Of a stretch of DNA of 64,000 nucleotides, positions 25,513-35,059 are shown piece after piece. The notes beneath the pieces were generated by a model. The model saw nothing but the letters and a program-made list of their open reading frames with translations. It was not told the DNA's origin and did no database searches. Source of the stretch: CBDFNC01 sp965249895 (GTDB lineage: Bacteria > Pseudomonadota > Gammaproteobacteria > Enterobacterales > CBDFNC01); assembly GCA_965249895.1 (NCBI GenBank), contig CBDFNC010000005.1:1178001-1242000 (forward strand), written 5' to 3'. Every line of letters starts with the position of its first letter. The stretch's first letter is position 1. The translations under genes were made by a program, and so were the position numbers.

Positions 25513-27652
25513 CGGCGCCTCCGCTCAAGGATTGCACCACTGCCTGTTTATCACCCGCTAAATAAACCTTGCCCTCTTGCAATACGATGACCTTGTCCAC
25601 CAGGCTAAGCAGGTTCATTTTATGGGTAACTAACAAACAGGTTTTACGCTGCAGATTATCGGCTAAGTTTGAAATCAGTCTGGCTTCACTGGTCTGATCC
25701 ATCCCAGTGCTGGGTTCATCCAGCAGCATAATAGGCGCATCGAGCAAGAATGCCCTGGCGATACCCACACATTGACGCTGACCGCCAGACAGGCCCATGC
25801 CTCGCTCGCCGATGGGCATGTCATAACCCAGCGGGTGTTTATGGACAAACTCGTCGGCCCCACTAATTTTAGCTGCGCGGATCACCTGCTCATCACTGGC
25901 ATGCATTGCCCTATAGGTAATGTTTTCCTTTAGGGTGCCACTAAGCAGATTAATATCCTGGGCCACATAACCGATATTCTTGCGCAGATCCGCTGGGTCC
26001 ATCTGGTTGATGTCGATACCGTCAATCAATATGGCGCCACTTTCAGGCTGATAGAGTTTAAGGATCAGCTTTTCTACTGTGCTCTTTCCCGAGCCGATAC
26101 GGCCAATAATGGCGACCTTATCCCCCGCTTCTATGGTGAATGAAACACCGTTTAACGCTGGTGTTTCAGCGCCAGGATATGTGAAGACCACATCTTTAAA
26201 CTCAATTTTCCCGGTAATACTAGCGCGCTCCACAAAGCTTTTTCCTTGGGGGCGCTCAGCTGGCATTGCCAATATGCCGTCCAGCATCTTGTAGGAGGAC
26301 TTTGCGTCTTCATAGCTGGTGATCAGGCTGGCAACCTGCCCCATAGGCGCCACACAGCGCGAAGAGAGGATCATGGTCGCGATAAGCCCACCCATGGTGA
26401 GCTTAAAGTCCTGAATTAGAAATACCCCGTAAACAACAATAAATACTGTGTTTAGCTGTACAAAAAAAGAGGTCATTGTGCCTATGGAGGCAGAAAGCAG
26501 TCGGCTCTTCAGACTCTTTTGGGCAATTTCACCCGTCGCCTGCTCCCATGCCCACTGAGCATGGGCCATATTGCCTAACGACTTTAGGGTTTCGATATTT
26601 TGCAGGGACTCTACCAAAGTGGCATTTTTTTTAGCGGCCGCTTCGTGGGTACTTTCGATATGTCGCTGCAAAGGTTTGCGAACCAATAACGCATAGACCA
26701 GGATAACCAACATAAAACCCACAGGCACCAGAGCGATACTGCCACCGATAGAGTAGATCACAGCGATAAATATCAAGGCAAAGGGTAAGTCGATTAATCC
26801 AGCCAAGGTGGCGTTGGTAAGAAAGGAGCGTATGGTATCGAAATTTTTCAGGTTGCTGGCAAATGAGCCCACAGACTTTGGAAAGCAGGCCATTTTCAGA
26901 TCCAGTACTTTCTCATATATAACCGACGACATAATAATGTCGCTTTTCTTTGCCGCCGTCTCAAGCAAATAAGTACGGGTAAATTTAAGAAAAGTATCGA
27001 GTAAATACACCCCCAGGACCCCCAGGGCAAACACCTGCAAGGTCTCCAGCGCGTGGTTTGGGATCACCCTGTCATAGACATTCATGGTAAACAAAGGGGT
27101 CGCCAATACAAACAGGTTGATCAGCACAGATGCCAGGATCACATCCCGATACAGGTGCCGAGAATAGCTAAGGCTGCTCCAGAACCAATGTTTTTGCTGT
27201 AAATTCAGAGTTCGGCTATGGCTCTCGCTGTATTCGAACTGCTTTTTGAGTACAAAAGCAAACCCTAAGTAGATTTGCTGCAAGTCATCTAGGCTGAGCC
27301 ATTGCTCTGATGCGTCGGTTGAGCCTTGGGGTAAAATAATTTTTGCTTGCTGACGATCTTTGGAAAAGCTATCCAGAATACAGACCTGCTGATCGCTAAG
27401 CAGTAAAATCATCGGTAACTGCAATTGAGATATCTGCGGTAACGGGCGCTCTATAAGCTGGGTATTAAGCCCTCCCCGGGCGGCTGCACGGCCGAACAAA
27501 GTTGAAAGTTCATTTAGCTCCATGTTTTTATTGGCCGGCGTTAAAGGCAGGCCCGCCTTCAGCGCCTCCACCGAATAAGGCTGATGATAGACACGGGTAT
27601 AAAGCGCAAGAGCTTCTAGCAGCGCGTCCAAGTGAAGGTTGTTTGATTGCAT
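25499..27652 (-). CDS. lapB: Type I secretion ABC exporter, LapB-like
   Basis: The 717-residue protein has an N-terminal C39-like domain (residues 1-140) without the catalytic Cys, the form seen in exporters of large RTX adhesins. A six-helix membrane domain follows (about 165-440). The ATPase domain has Walker A GRIGSGKST near 515-523, signature LSGGQRQ near 620, Walker B IMLLDEPSTGMD near 640 and the H-loop in LLVTHK. The degenerate C39 domain is thought to hold the substrate, not cleave it. It lies 58 bp after the TolC-like gene and overlaps the HlyD-like gene. Confidence 0.93.
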   Translation of the reverse strand: MQSNNLHLDALLEALALYTRVYHQPYSVEALKAGLPLTPANKNMELNELSTLFGRAAARGGLNTQLIERPLPQISQLQLPMILLLSDQQVCILDSFSKDRQQAKIILPQGSTDASEQWLSLDDLQQIYLGFAFVLKKQFEYSESHSRTLNLQQKHWFWSSLSYSRHLYRDVILASVLINLFVLATPLFTMNVYDRVIPNHALETLQVFALGVLGVYLLDTFLKFTRTYLLETAAKKSDIIMSSVIYEKVLDLKMACFPKSVGSFASNLKNFDTIRSFLTNATLAGLIDLPFALIFIAVIYSIGGSIALVPVGFMLVILVYALLVRKPLQRHIESTHEAAAKKNATLVESLQNIETLKSLGNMAHAQWAWEQATGEIAQKSLKSRLLSASIGTMTSFFVQLNTVFIVVYGVFLIQDFKLTMGGLIATMILSSRCVAPMGQVASLITSYEDAKSSYKMLDGILAMPAERPQGKSFVERASITGKIEFKDVVFTYPGAETPALNGVSFTIEAGDKVAIIGRIGSGKSTVEKLILKLYQPESGAILIDGIDINQMDPADLRKNIGYVAQDINLLSGTLKENITYRAMHASDEQVIRAAKISGADEFVHKHPLGYDMPIGERGMGLSGGQRQCVGIARAFLLDAPIMLLDEPSTGMDQTSEARLISNLADNLQRKTCLLVTHKMNLLSLVDKVIVLQEGKVYLAGDKQAVVQSLSGGADVAA

Positions 27653-27710
27653 TGACTATTCTCGAGGTGGGCAGCAAGGGCGCCGAAGAACGCCGCCCTG
27701 CTACAGGCGC

Positions 27711-29507
27711 TTATTTGAGCGCTACTAACTTATCTGTTTTTTGTAGCTTAACGACGACTTCCAGGCGCTTGTTAAGGGCCAAGTCCTGACCACCATTGTC
27801 ATCGGCCAGTGGCCCACTGGCCGCCTTGGAATAGATATTGACTGGTGCAGTAACATCACCTTGTAGCAAGCTTAATTTCAATTGCTTTGCGCTTTGCTCA
27901 GCATGAGAGATGATCTCAACCGCCACAACATCATCTCGACCGTTAAGCAAGGACATCAAGGCATCGAATTTAACCCGAGAATCCGCACTTAATACATCTC
28001 CGGCATAATAGAAAGGCCCAAAACGATGTATATAGTTATTCTGGGCCGAATTATCCACACAGCCATATGCCTGAATATTGTTTTTTACCTGGGAGTTATC
28101 ACAAATATCCGCAGAATCAACAATACGATCCTTGTCACCGTCATAACTCAACGGCAGCTTATCTATGCTTAGCTCTGGCTTTTTATCGTCTAAACCAACC
28201 CTTGCCCGGTAAGCATCACTGTCACCCAGAACGGATATCACCATGGTGCCCATCGCATCCATGATGCGGTAGCGGGCAAATAAACGGCTGTATTTGGCTG
28301 TGATGATCTCCGCTTGAGCTGAGTTAAAATCCCGCTGAGCGGCAAGTAAATCCAGCAGGGTACGACGACCAAAATTGTATTCCTCTTGATAGAGGGACAG
28401 GGTATTTTCACTGTAGTTACGATAGTCGAACAGGTGCTTAAGCTGTTTGTCCACCATGGTATAAGCTGACCAGGACAGTTCCAGGCCTTCGATCACCTGG
28501 CGTTTTAGCTCACGCTTCAGTTCGTATTCCTGATTGATTTTACTCACCTGCTTTTGCACTTCCGCGCTGTCAGCACCACCGTTATACAGGTTCCAGCTAA
28601 GCATCACGCTGGCGCGTAAATCATTGTCCCGGCCACCAAAGTTATCGTTATAAATTCTGTCGTAACCCTTACTTACCTGAAGATCTACATGTGGGTAGTA
28701 GTTATTTTCACGCTCTTTTCGCAGTAGCTGCGACGCCTCGACATTATGGTTACTGGTTAAAATGGCCGGATTATTGGTTATCGCAAAGCTGGTCGCCTCT
28801 TCCAGGTTAGCTGGCAAACTTGGTTCGAATTGAGGTGCGACTAATGAATCCGATTCGACTCTACGACCCAGCACTCGGCGCAGATTAAAACTCGCATCCA
28901 TTAGGTTGTTATGCTGCACCACCAAATCTGATTGCGCGGAAGATAACGAGGAGTTGATTTTTTTAACTTCTGATAGGCTGGTTTGACCGCTCTTATAAAG
29001 TTCATTTACCTTGCTATACAAGTCTTCATGTACCTTGACATTATCTTGCGCCGTCGCCATTAGCTCGCGATTTCGTAAAACCTGTAGATACTGATTCACC
29101 AGATTAAAGGCTGTATCGTTAACCTTTTCAATATAATTGTTGGCCGCGGCTAAAATACGTTGTTGCTGAAAATCTACCTGATTGCTGGTGCTGAAACCAT
29201 TAAACAGGTTCTGGCTCAATACCAAAGAGTTTTCGTAGAAGCGATAGTCTTCCTGAATAAAGTTGGTGATGCGGGCATCTCGGCTTTCGTAACCAATTTC
29301 GGAAATTAGATCCAGTTTAGGGTAATACCCAGACTCTGAAATTCTCAAATCCTGTACCGTTGCCCGGTAATTTTTAAGTCTTTCCTGTACCACAGGATGG
29401 GTTACTAATACTTCTTTCATGCCGTGCTCTAACGTAAAAGCAGAAACGGCACAACTAAGCGGCAGGGTAATAAATAGTAAGGATTGAGAGAGCCTATTTT
29501 TTAACAT
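27711..29507 (-). CDS. lapE: TolC-family channel (LapE-like) with fused C-terminal OmpA-like domain
   Basis: The 598-residue protein has a signal peptide and two TolC repeats over residues about 25-430 (AFTLEHGMKEVLVTHPVVQE, LVLSQNLFNGFSTSNQVDFQ, LSWNLYNGGADSAEVQKQVS). About 158 residues follow beyond a normal TolC end. In that tail DGDKDRIVDSADICD (near 456-470) resembles a thrombospondin type-3 calcium repeat. The rest, with GDVLSADSRVKFDAL, VVAVEIISHAEQS and DLALNKRLEVVVKL, resembles an OmpA-like peptidoglycan-binding domain. The channel would thus be tethered to the cell wall. It is the promoter-proximal gene of the secretion-adhesin operon. LapD and LapG homologues are not in the window. 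Confidence 0.88.
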   Translation of the reverse strand: MLKNRLSQSLLFITLPLSCAVSAFTLEHGMKEVLVTHPVVQERLKNYRATVQDLRISESGYYPKLDLISEIGYESRDARITNFIQEDYRFYENSLVLSQNLFNGFSTSNQVDFQQQRILAAANNYIEKVNDTAFNLVNQYLQVLRNRELMATAQDNVKVHEDLYSKVNELYKSGQTSLSEVKKINSSLSSAQSDLVVQHNNLMDASFNLRRVLGRRVESDSLVAPQFEPSLPANLEEATSFAITNNPAILTSNHNVEASQLLRKERENNYYPHVDLQVSKGYDRIYNDNFGGRDNDLRASVMLSWNLYNGGADSAEVQKQVSKINQEYELKRELKRQVIEGLELSWSAYTMVDKQLKHLFDYRNYSENTLSLYQEEYNFGRRTLLDLLAAQRDFNSAQAEIITAKYSRLFARYRIMDAMGTMVISVLGDSDAYRARVGLDDKKPELSIDKLPLSYDGDKDRIVDSADICDNSQVKNNIQAYGCVDNSAQNNYIHRFGPFYYAGDVLSADSRVKFDALMSLLNGRDDVVAVEIISHAEQSAKQLKLSLLQGDVTAPVNIYSKAASGPLADDNGGQDLALNKRLEVVVKLQKTDKLVALK

Positions 29508-29789
29508 TATTTTGTAGCGACCTTAATTCGACTCCTGTAGCGAGCCGGAACAAACTGTCAGACAGCAGTAAAAACCTTTAGAAGACGAATAAATCATCAA
29601 CTTAAAGTGAATTACCATCAATTTTGGTGGAACACCCTAATTGAATTGATTGAAATGGTCAATACTTTAGTACCATAAAACAATAATAACTAATTGATTG
29701 CTTTATGATTAATTTACTATCGGTCTGGAAAAGACAAAGCTTAACGTCCAGCGGCAATAACACCAATATCGATTCAATCGGCACTGATT
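29508..29789. other. Intergenic, probable promoter region of the adhesin operon
   Basis: No gene is visible. The stretch is AT-rich (notably 29640-29730) and should contain the promoter of the minus-strand operon; I could not pick one clear -35/-10 pair. Confidence 0.4.
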
Positions 29790-30021
29790 TTCAGAAGATA
29801 GATACGTCCTGATAGGGCTGATAAACTTTGAGGGGGAAAGCTCTCAAAAAGTTCTAACATCTCAGTTAAAAGACTTGGAATCAGATGGGCTCGTTAACCG
29901 TAAAGTGTATCCAGAAGTTCCACCTAGAGTGGAATATAGCCTTACTAAATTGGGACAGTCCTTATACCCGGCTTTGGATTCTATGTCGTCTTGGGCTGCG
30001 GTAAATATAATAAACAAATGA
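29790..30021 (+). pseudogene. Remnant of an HxlR-family regulator (C-terminal half)
   Basis: From about 29836 the plus strand reads SSQKVLTSQLKDLESDGLVN then RKVYPEVPPRVEYSLTKLGQ and SLYPALDSMSSWA before a TGA at 30019. This is the end of the winged helix of HxlR regulators (K.L..QL..LE.DGL..R..Y.EVPP.VEY.LT..G). The first half of the protein and any start codon are missing, with stops immediately upstream in the frame. A decayed fragment. Confidence 0.75.
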
Positions 30022-30105
30022 GCTTATTAAACTGATAGAAAAATAAAGCCTTACCCATAGCGGCTAGGGCCTATTGAGCTTTTGTGTTCAAAATTTATTC
30101 AGTAG

Positions 30106-30330
30106 CTATTTCCACATTGGCAGCCAAATCATAGTGAAAGCCAGGACAAGCATGCCCGCGCAGTTTCGTGCCAGTTTATCGTACCTTGTTGCGATTGCTC
30201 GAACCCCAGCAAAAGCATTTTCGACAAAATGACGGTATTTATAAAGACACCAATCAATATCATCATTACCCTTCTGCACGTTTTTCGGCGTGGGATGTTG
30301 GGTATCCTCCCTGAGCTTCCCGTCGTCATG
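30106..30330 (-). pseudogene. IS5-type transposase C-terminal fragment
   Basis: The frame contains HPTPKNVQKGNDDIDWCLYK followed by YRHFVENAFAGVRAIATRYD and KLARNCAGMLVLAF. The string Y..RH.VEN.F.....I.TRYDK.ARN is the C-terminal DDE (Glu) region of IS5-group transposases. Everything upstream is absent; the fragment abuts the 3' end of the TrmK-like gene, whose reading frame ends inside the junction. No terminal repeats identified. Confidence 0.7.
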
Positions 30331-31108
30331 GCCTGAGGTCGTCCGCCAACTGTTTTTCAGGCTGTAATGCCTGATAATCCGCAATGATAGAGTGAATATC
30401 TTGCCCCTCACTTTTTGACATTCGTTGGTAATGGGCAATGGTTCGATTGAAGTATTCCTGATGGTTGGTGTGAGAAAAGTCCCACATTTTAGAGCCTACT
30501 GGAGATATAGCTTGGCTGGCATTGGTTGAAACATGGATGATTTCATAGAAGCGATTGTTCTCACGTATCAAGCGTTCGTTGATTAAACCCAAACCCATCC
30601 CGGTTAACGCCTGACGAACCTTGTAGTTGTGATGCACTGGACACAATAGAAATTCCAACTCTTGCTGCGGGTGCGTTGTTAAGATGGATTGGACTAGCTT
30701 AGCCGTCAGCTCGCCACCTACACCAGCAATAATGATAAGGTGATTGGTAATTGCCGAAGGTGGGTCATCCGTTATTGAGGCAGAAGTTAGTGGAAGCTTA
30801 GCTACATCCATGCAGTGGACTTGCCAGCTATTATCAGCAGAGTCATTGACAAAAAAACGCTGAAGTTTAACCTGCAAATTTAACATTAATGGCTCAACCA
30901 CATCAACAAAGTGCACCTTGCGTGCGGCCTTACGTTGCAGCAGGGCCAACCCCAATAAACCATGATCACAACAGCAGTCCCAGATATGGTCATAATACCG
31001 GGTGATCATCTTGTCGATTTGTTGCAGGCGCTGACTGACTTTCAATGGGTTATCTCGAGCTGGATTTTGAGGGTCTATTCTAATGGTTTTTCCAGTGCGA
31101 GGGACCAA
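30326..31108 (-). CDS. trmK: tRNA (adenine-N1)-methyltransferase, TrmK family
   Basis: The 260-residue product fits the TrmK/COG2384 family (m1A22 of tRNA): VSQRLQQIDKMITRYYDHIW, DCCCDHGLLGLALL (SAM-binding motif I), VHFVDVVEPLM, IIIAGVGGELTAKL, LLCPVHHNYKVRQAL and LIRENNRFYEII. The canonical core begins near LKVSQRLQ, so a TTG start there or the TTG at 31108 are both possible; neither has a clear ribosome-binding site. The last residues lie at the junction with the IS5-type fragment, so the natural C-terminus may have been replaced. Confidence 0.75.
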   Translation of the reverse strand: MVPRTGKTIRIDPQNPARDNPLKVSQRLQQIDKMITRYYDHIWDCCCDHGLLGLALLQRKAARKVHFVDVVEPLMLNLQVKLQRFFVNDSADNSWQVHCMDVAKLPLTSASITDDPPSAITNHLIIIAGVGGELTAKLVQSILTTHPQQELEFLLCPVHHNYKVRQALTGMGLGLINERLIRENNRFYEIIHVSTNASQAISPVGSKMWDFSHTNHQEYFNRTIAHYQRMSKSEGQDIHSIIADYQALQPEKQLADDLRP

Positions 31109-31338
31109 TAAAATTTAGCTGGAGAGTAAAAGTGGCAGCATAATTGAAGGGACTTATCTTTGTTAGCGTAAAATGCAGTTAAAATTGTCAGCTATGTCAA
31201 TAACAAGTAAGAAGCTTTGGCCTTGAAATTATTTGAGAGAGCCAGATATCAGCCCTCAACATGAAACGGCCTATATGCCGGTGACAACCCCCAGCTTACA
31301 CGCACTCTTACCAAAGAGAACTCGGTGCAATATTGCTA

Positions 31339-32130
31339 CTAGGCAAGCACGGCCGCCAGATATTTCATCACAATTTTTACTCTCTCCACTTTCCTTAAAT
31401 CCGGATGAGTCAGTATCCACAGAGTGTTCTCTCCTGCGGGCTCTAATGTGAATAAACGCTCAATTCCCGGCCTCTGGAGATCGGCAGGTAAAAATGCAAG
31501 GCCGTTGCCACTTTGAGCCAACAGAGACATTGCCACCAGGTCGTCACTGCGCTGGCCAATATTACGCGGGTATTTCTTATCCATCCATGAAAAGGCCACA
31601 TGGCTTCGAAGCGTACCGGTTGCACCAATGAGTCGGTGGTTTGCCAGATCATCCAGGTTGCGTGGTAAGCCATGGCTAGACACATAACCTTGACTGGCGT
31701 ACACCCCCCATTTGATGTTGCAAACAGGTCGGCCAACCAGGTGTTCCGGCGCCGACTTTGTGACCCGAAGCGCAATATCGGCGTGACGATTGGTCATGTT
31801 AAGCTCGAGGTTTGTGACCAGCAATTCAATCTGAATGTCGGGATAAAGCCGATTAAACTCAGCCAGAAGATTGGGTAAATAATTGTAAGCAAAGCTACTT
31901 GGGGCGGTAATTTTGACCACGCCATTTGGTTGAGTATCTTTGCCGGCAACCTGGCGTTCAATATCATCAAACGAGTTGGAGATACGCTGGGCATAGACCA
32001 ACATCTCCTCACCTATCTCAGTGAGTTCATAACTTCCATTTATACGTTCAAAAAGGCGACCAATGGATTCTTCGAAATCGTTGAGGCGTCTGTACGCTGT
32101 CGACAGACAGAATACTAAAATAGGGACCAC
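31339..32130 (-). pseudogene. LysR-type regulator lacking its N-terminal HTH
   Basis: The frame contains only the last part of the DNA-binding domain (STAYRRLNDFEESIGRLFER) and then a complete effector domain (PNGVVKITAPSSFAYNYLPN, LLAEFNRLYPDIQIELLVTN, DIALRV, GRPVCNIKWGVYAS). About 35-40 N-terminal residues, including most of the helix-turn-helix, are missing and are replaced by MVPILVFC read from the neighbouring gene's leader. It starts 5 bp from the divergent VOC gene, where a full regulator and a promoter region would be expected. A deletion joining the two is the simplest explanation; it is probably inactive. Confidence 0.75.
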
Positions 32131-32135
32131 TAAAT

Positions 32136-32507
32136 ATGATTGGCTACACTACCGTTGGTGCAAATGACCTTGCTCGCTCTGCATCATTTTACGATGAGCT
32201 ATTGAGTATGTTTGAAGCCGTGCGCACCATGGAGGCCGATAATTTTATCGCCTGGGGGAAATCTTCAAATACCCCCATGTTTTCCAGCCATGTTCCAGCA
32301 GACGGCAAGCCTGCCACTGTAGGCAATGGCGTGATGATAGCTCTGCCTGCTGATGATATCGAACACGTTAAAGCAGTACACCTCAAAGCTATTGAGCTAG
32401 GAGGGGTGGATGAGGGTAAACCTGGTCCACGTGGAGATAGTGGTTTTTATGTCGGCTACTTCCGTGACCTAGATGGAAACAAGCTTAACTCACATTGCAT
32501 GATATAA
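32136..32507 (+). CDS. VOC-family (glyoxalase-like) protein
   Basis: The 123-residue protein has the single-module vicinal-oxygen-chelate pattern: MIGYTTVGANDLARSASFYD, an open loop with FIAWGKSSNTPMFS, NGVMIALPADDIEHVKAVHL, and GFYVGYFRDLDGNKLNSHCM. This is the dioxygenase/glyoxalase/bleomycin-resistance superfamily subgroup found in many proteobacteria, with unknown substrates. A truncated LysR gene begins 5 bp upstream in the other direction, so the natural promoter may have been deleted; no strong ribosome-binding site precedes the ATG. Confidence 0.75.
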   Translation: MIGYTTVGANDLARSASFYDELLSMFEAVRTMEADNFIAWGKSSNTPMFSSHVPADGKPATVGNGVMIALPADDIEHVKAVHLKAIELGGVDEGKPGPRGDSGFYVGYFRDLDGNKLNSHCMI

Positions 32508-32580
32508 AGTGAAAAATGCTGCTGGCAGGTAGGGCCAGCAGCGGTGAGTAAAATAAGGGTGAGCAGAGGAAAAATAGGAA

Positions 32581-33018
32581 ATGCAGAATAATCGATTTCA
32601 TATTATCGGGTATCAGCTTTGCCCATATGTACAGCGTGTCGTCATTGTGATGCAGGAAAAACAGATACTGTACAAAAGAACGGATATCGAACTGCACAAC
32701 AAATCGCAGTGGTTGAATAAAATTTCCCCGACTAAAAAAGTACCTGTGTTAGTGGTGAATGAAAATAAAGCACTTTTTGAATCTAGCGTTATTTGCGATT
32801 ACCTGGACCAAGTCTCTCCCGGGTCGCTCCACCCAGTAAATGCGTTGGGAAAAGCCTTTCACTGTTCATGGATTGCGTTTGGCTCAGGTATTTTAGATTT
32901 TTTTGCCAAAATCGTTTATCAGGATAAAACTCGTGAGAGCTTTGAGGCGACATTGATAGATATTGCAGGTCGGTTCAAAGTGGTAGTCCAATGCTCCGGT
33001 CAGGGCCACTGCGGTTAA
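32581..33018 (+). pseudogene. Glutathione S-transferase, truncated
   Basis: The N-terminal thioredoxin-like half is intact: FHIIGYQLCPYVQRVVIVMQ (CPYxQR, the Cys/Ser-type active site), PTKKVPVLVV and ESSVICDYLD (glutathione binding). The helical C-terminal domain starts (HCSWIAFGSGILDFFAKIVY) but loses similarity near residue 130 and ends after GRFKVVVQCSGQGHCG. A normal GST would have about 80 more residues. The break falls just before 47-bp direct repeats and an ISNCY-like transposase, so an insertion or deletion connected with those elements is the likely cause. Confidence 0.75.
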
Positions 33019-33081
33019 CTTTAAACAGCCGGACTCAATAAACGGTACGGCAACTGCCCATAGCCGGGATCGAAGCATAGT

Positions 33082-33207
33082 TAGTACCCGGCAGAAAACT
33101 CACTTTTAAAGCACAACTTACCTATTGCCGACATTCCGCACCATTTGCATCTCACCTAGATAGTACCCGGCAGAAAACTCACTTTTAAAGCACAACTTAC
33201 CTATTGC
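33082..33207. repeat. 47-bp perfect direct repeat with 32-bp spacer
   Basis: The same 47 bases, starting TAGTACCCGGCAGAAAACTC and ending ACTTACCTATTGC, occur at 33082-33128 and 33161-33207. The first bases, TA then GTACCCG, resemble the left end of the IS630-like element at 35050 (TA then GTACCCGAGATC), so these may be solo ends of a related element. Confidence 0.85.
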
Positions 33208-33364
33208 TGATAAGTTGATTATTATTGGCTTGGGTTATTTATAACCAGAATGGTTATTTTTGCTTGGTTATTATAAGAAATTGTTATAACAAGGCGTTTT
33301 CAGGGGATGTTTTGCCTGGCTAGTCGTGGCCATATTGCTCATTCTTCGGGAAAATACGCCAGCG

Positions 33365-34849
33365 TCAGGCTGCTTTTTTGTATGGCCCTCGTTTTCGCTT
33401 TCTCTCCACATCTCGCACCAAAGCGCCCAGGCGGTGAATGTTTTTCGCTACAACCGCCAGCGCGCTGTAACGCTTGAAACCGGCTAAACCGTGGTCGCGA
33501 CACGTATCCAGGCCATGCACTTCCAGACCGTTAATGGCCGCTTCAACAGCGGAGTGTTTTCTTTTTGTTTCGACAAACTCGGGCGCGTACTCATGTGCTT
33601 GCTCTGCTTTCGACAGCCGGCCTTTCTTTGGCAGCACTGTTAGCGCCAGTCGCTGCTTGAGTTCCTCCTGGTTTTCCTTGCTATGAAAACCCTTATCGAA
33701 GCTGCATATGTTTAGGCCGGCATACCGGTTTTGACTTTCTTCGACCATAGCGACAGCAACCTTGTCATCCGTCTGCTTTTCCATTACCTGATGATGCAGA
33801 ATAAAGCTGTCGCTGTCAGCCATGATACAGACTCGAACCCCCAGCTCAACCGGTACGCCAGCCTTGCCTTTACAGATCCATTCGATGTGTGGCTGAAAGA
33901 TTGAAAATACCTTTTCAGTGTGAGGGATCTTCTCTCCCTCCAAAATTCGTCTGCGGATCTGGTCGATTTGCCGGTTGACATGGTCAAGGTAACTATCCAG
34001 TTTCGCCAACGCCAAGTTGAACAAACCGTATTTATGGCGCAGTAGTTCACGGGTTTGCCGGGCGCGATCTTCAACCTTCTGAGCGGACTCGATTAAGGCC
34101 TGGTGAGCCTGTTGTACCCGCTCAAGCTGGCGCTGTTGCTTAGCCTCATCTTTCGAGGTGGAATGCTTGAGTTTCTGAGCCTTGCGATACAGCTTCTTAA
34201 ACTGGCGGATATTGTAGCGATACTGCCGCCACAGGCTGTGGCCAAAGGGCTCACACAAGACGGCGCATTCTTCCATGGTCTTTCTAACGGCATCAAATAA
34301 CAGATTAATATCGGTGGGATAATGGACACGGGTTTCAACGACAAACGAATCACAGCGCCCGGTGATTGCGTCGTTTTCGTCCTTTTTTAGCAAGCGGTGG
34401 CCTGCCTTTACCACGCACTGGTTTATTCGGTCTAGCAACTCGGGAGTGAACAACATCAGGTTGTCTTTGATGCTCTGCAAGCTGAACTTTTTACCGTCGC
34501 ACCAGTTACTCAACCCCAATATGGTGCGGATAGTACTGTGCTGGTTGGCCAGTTCGTGAATACGATCAAAATCGGCATTCAGGCCGAGGCGCAACACCCC
34601 GAGCACCAGAATAGTCCACTGAGCCATACCGGGACGGCCGGTATCGGTGCTGGCGCTTTCACCATCCTCATTAATAGGGACGATCTCAGCGAGTATGGTG
34701 AATACCTCCTCGCGTAATTCCGGTGTGATATAAATGTGCTGAAGGCCAATGAGGAGCTTGGGAATATCATCACGGGATTTGGGATCGAATTCAATGTTGG
34801 CAATGTTAGCTTCACTGAGTTTGAACTGAGGATTGAGCACTTCTCTCAT
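33365..34849 (-). CDS. Transposase, ISNCY-like family
   Basis: The 494-residue protein begins MREVLNPQFKLSEANIANIE, with DDIPKLLIGLQHIYITPELR and GRPGMAQWTILVLGVLRLGL, the N-terminal pattern of transposases annotated as ISNCY family. A DDE-type core follows: RCDSFVVETRVHYPTDINLL, then VRVCIMADSDSFILHHQVME, CSFDKGFHSKENQEEL and KRKHSAVEAAINGLEVHGLD, giving candidate Asp, Asp and Glu residues. The reading frame is intact. Element ends are not certain; GCTTGGTTATTATAAG near 33273 and, inverted, GCTTGTTATAAGG near 34965 are possible terminal repeats. It sits between the truncated GST and the IS630-like element. Confidence 0.75.
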   Translation of the reverse strand: MREVLNPQFKLSEANIANIEFDPKSRDDIPKLLIGLQHIYITPELREEVFTILAEIVPINEDGESASTDTGRPGMAQWTILVLGVLRLGLNADFDRIHELANQHSTIRTILGLSNWCDGKKFSLQSIKDNLMLFTPELLDRINQCVVKAGHRLLKKDENDAITGRCDSFVVETRVHYPTDINLLFDAVRKTMEECAVLCEPFGHSLWRQYRYNIRQFKKLYRKAQKLKHSTSKDEAKQQRQLERVQQAHQALIESAQKVEDRARQTRELLRHKYGLFNLALAKLDSYLDHVNRQIDQIRRRILEGEKIPHTEKVFSIFQPHIEWICKGKAGVPVELGVRVCIMADSDSFILHHQVMEKQTDDKVAVAMVEESQNRYAGLNICSFDKGFHSKENQEELKQRLALTVLPKKGRLSKAEQAHEYAPEFVETKRKHSAVEAAINGLEVHGLDTCRDHGLAGFKRYSALAVVAKNIHRLGALVRDVERKRKRGPYKKAA

Positions 34850-35059
34850 AAGATTTCGCCGCCTGAAGTTTTTTGAAAAATGAAGGTGTAACCCCTGCAG
34901 GTCGAGACAAAGTATAGGAAAATCCTACAAGATCAGGCTATTACAGGCGAGTTTTCCTTATAACAAGCGATCATAAGTTAGAAGTCGACATTTAACTTTA
35001 CCGTATCATGTTGAATTTTATAGTGAATAACGTTTCCGTTCAGATACTAGTACCCGAGA

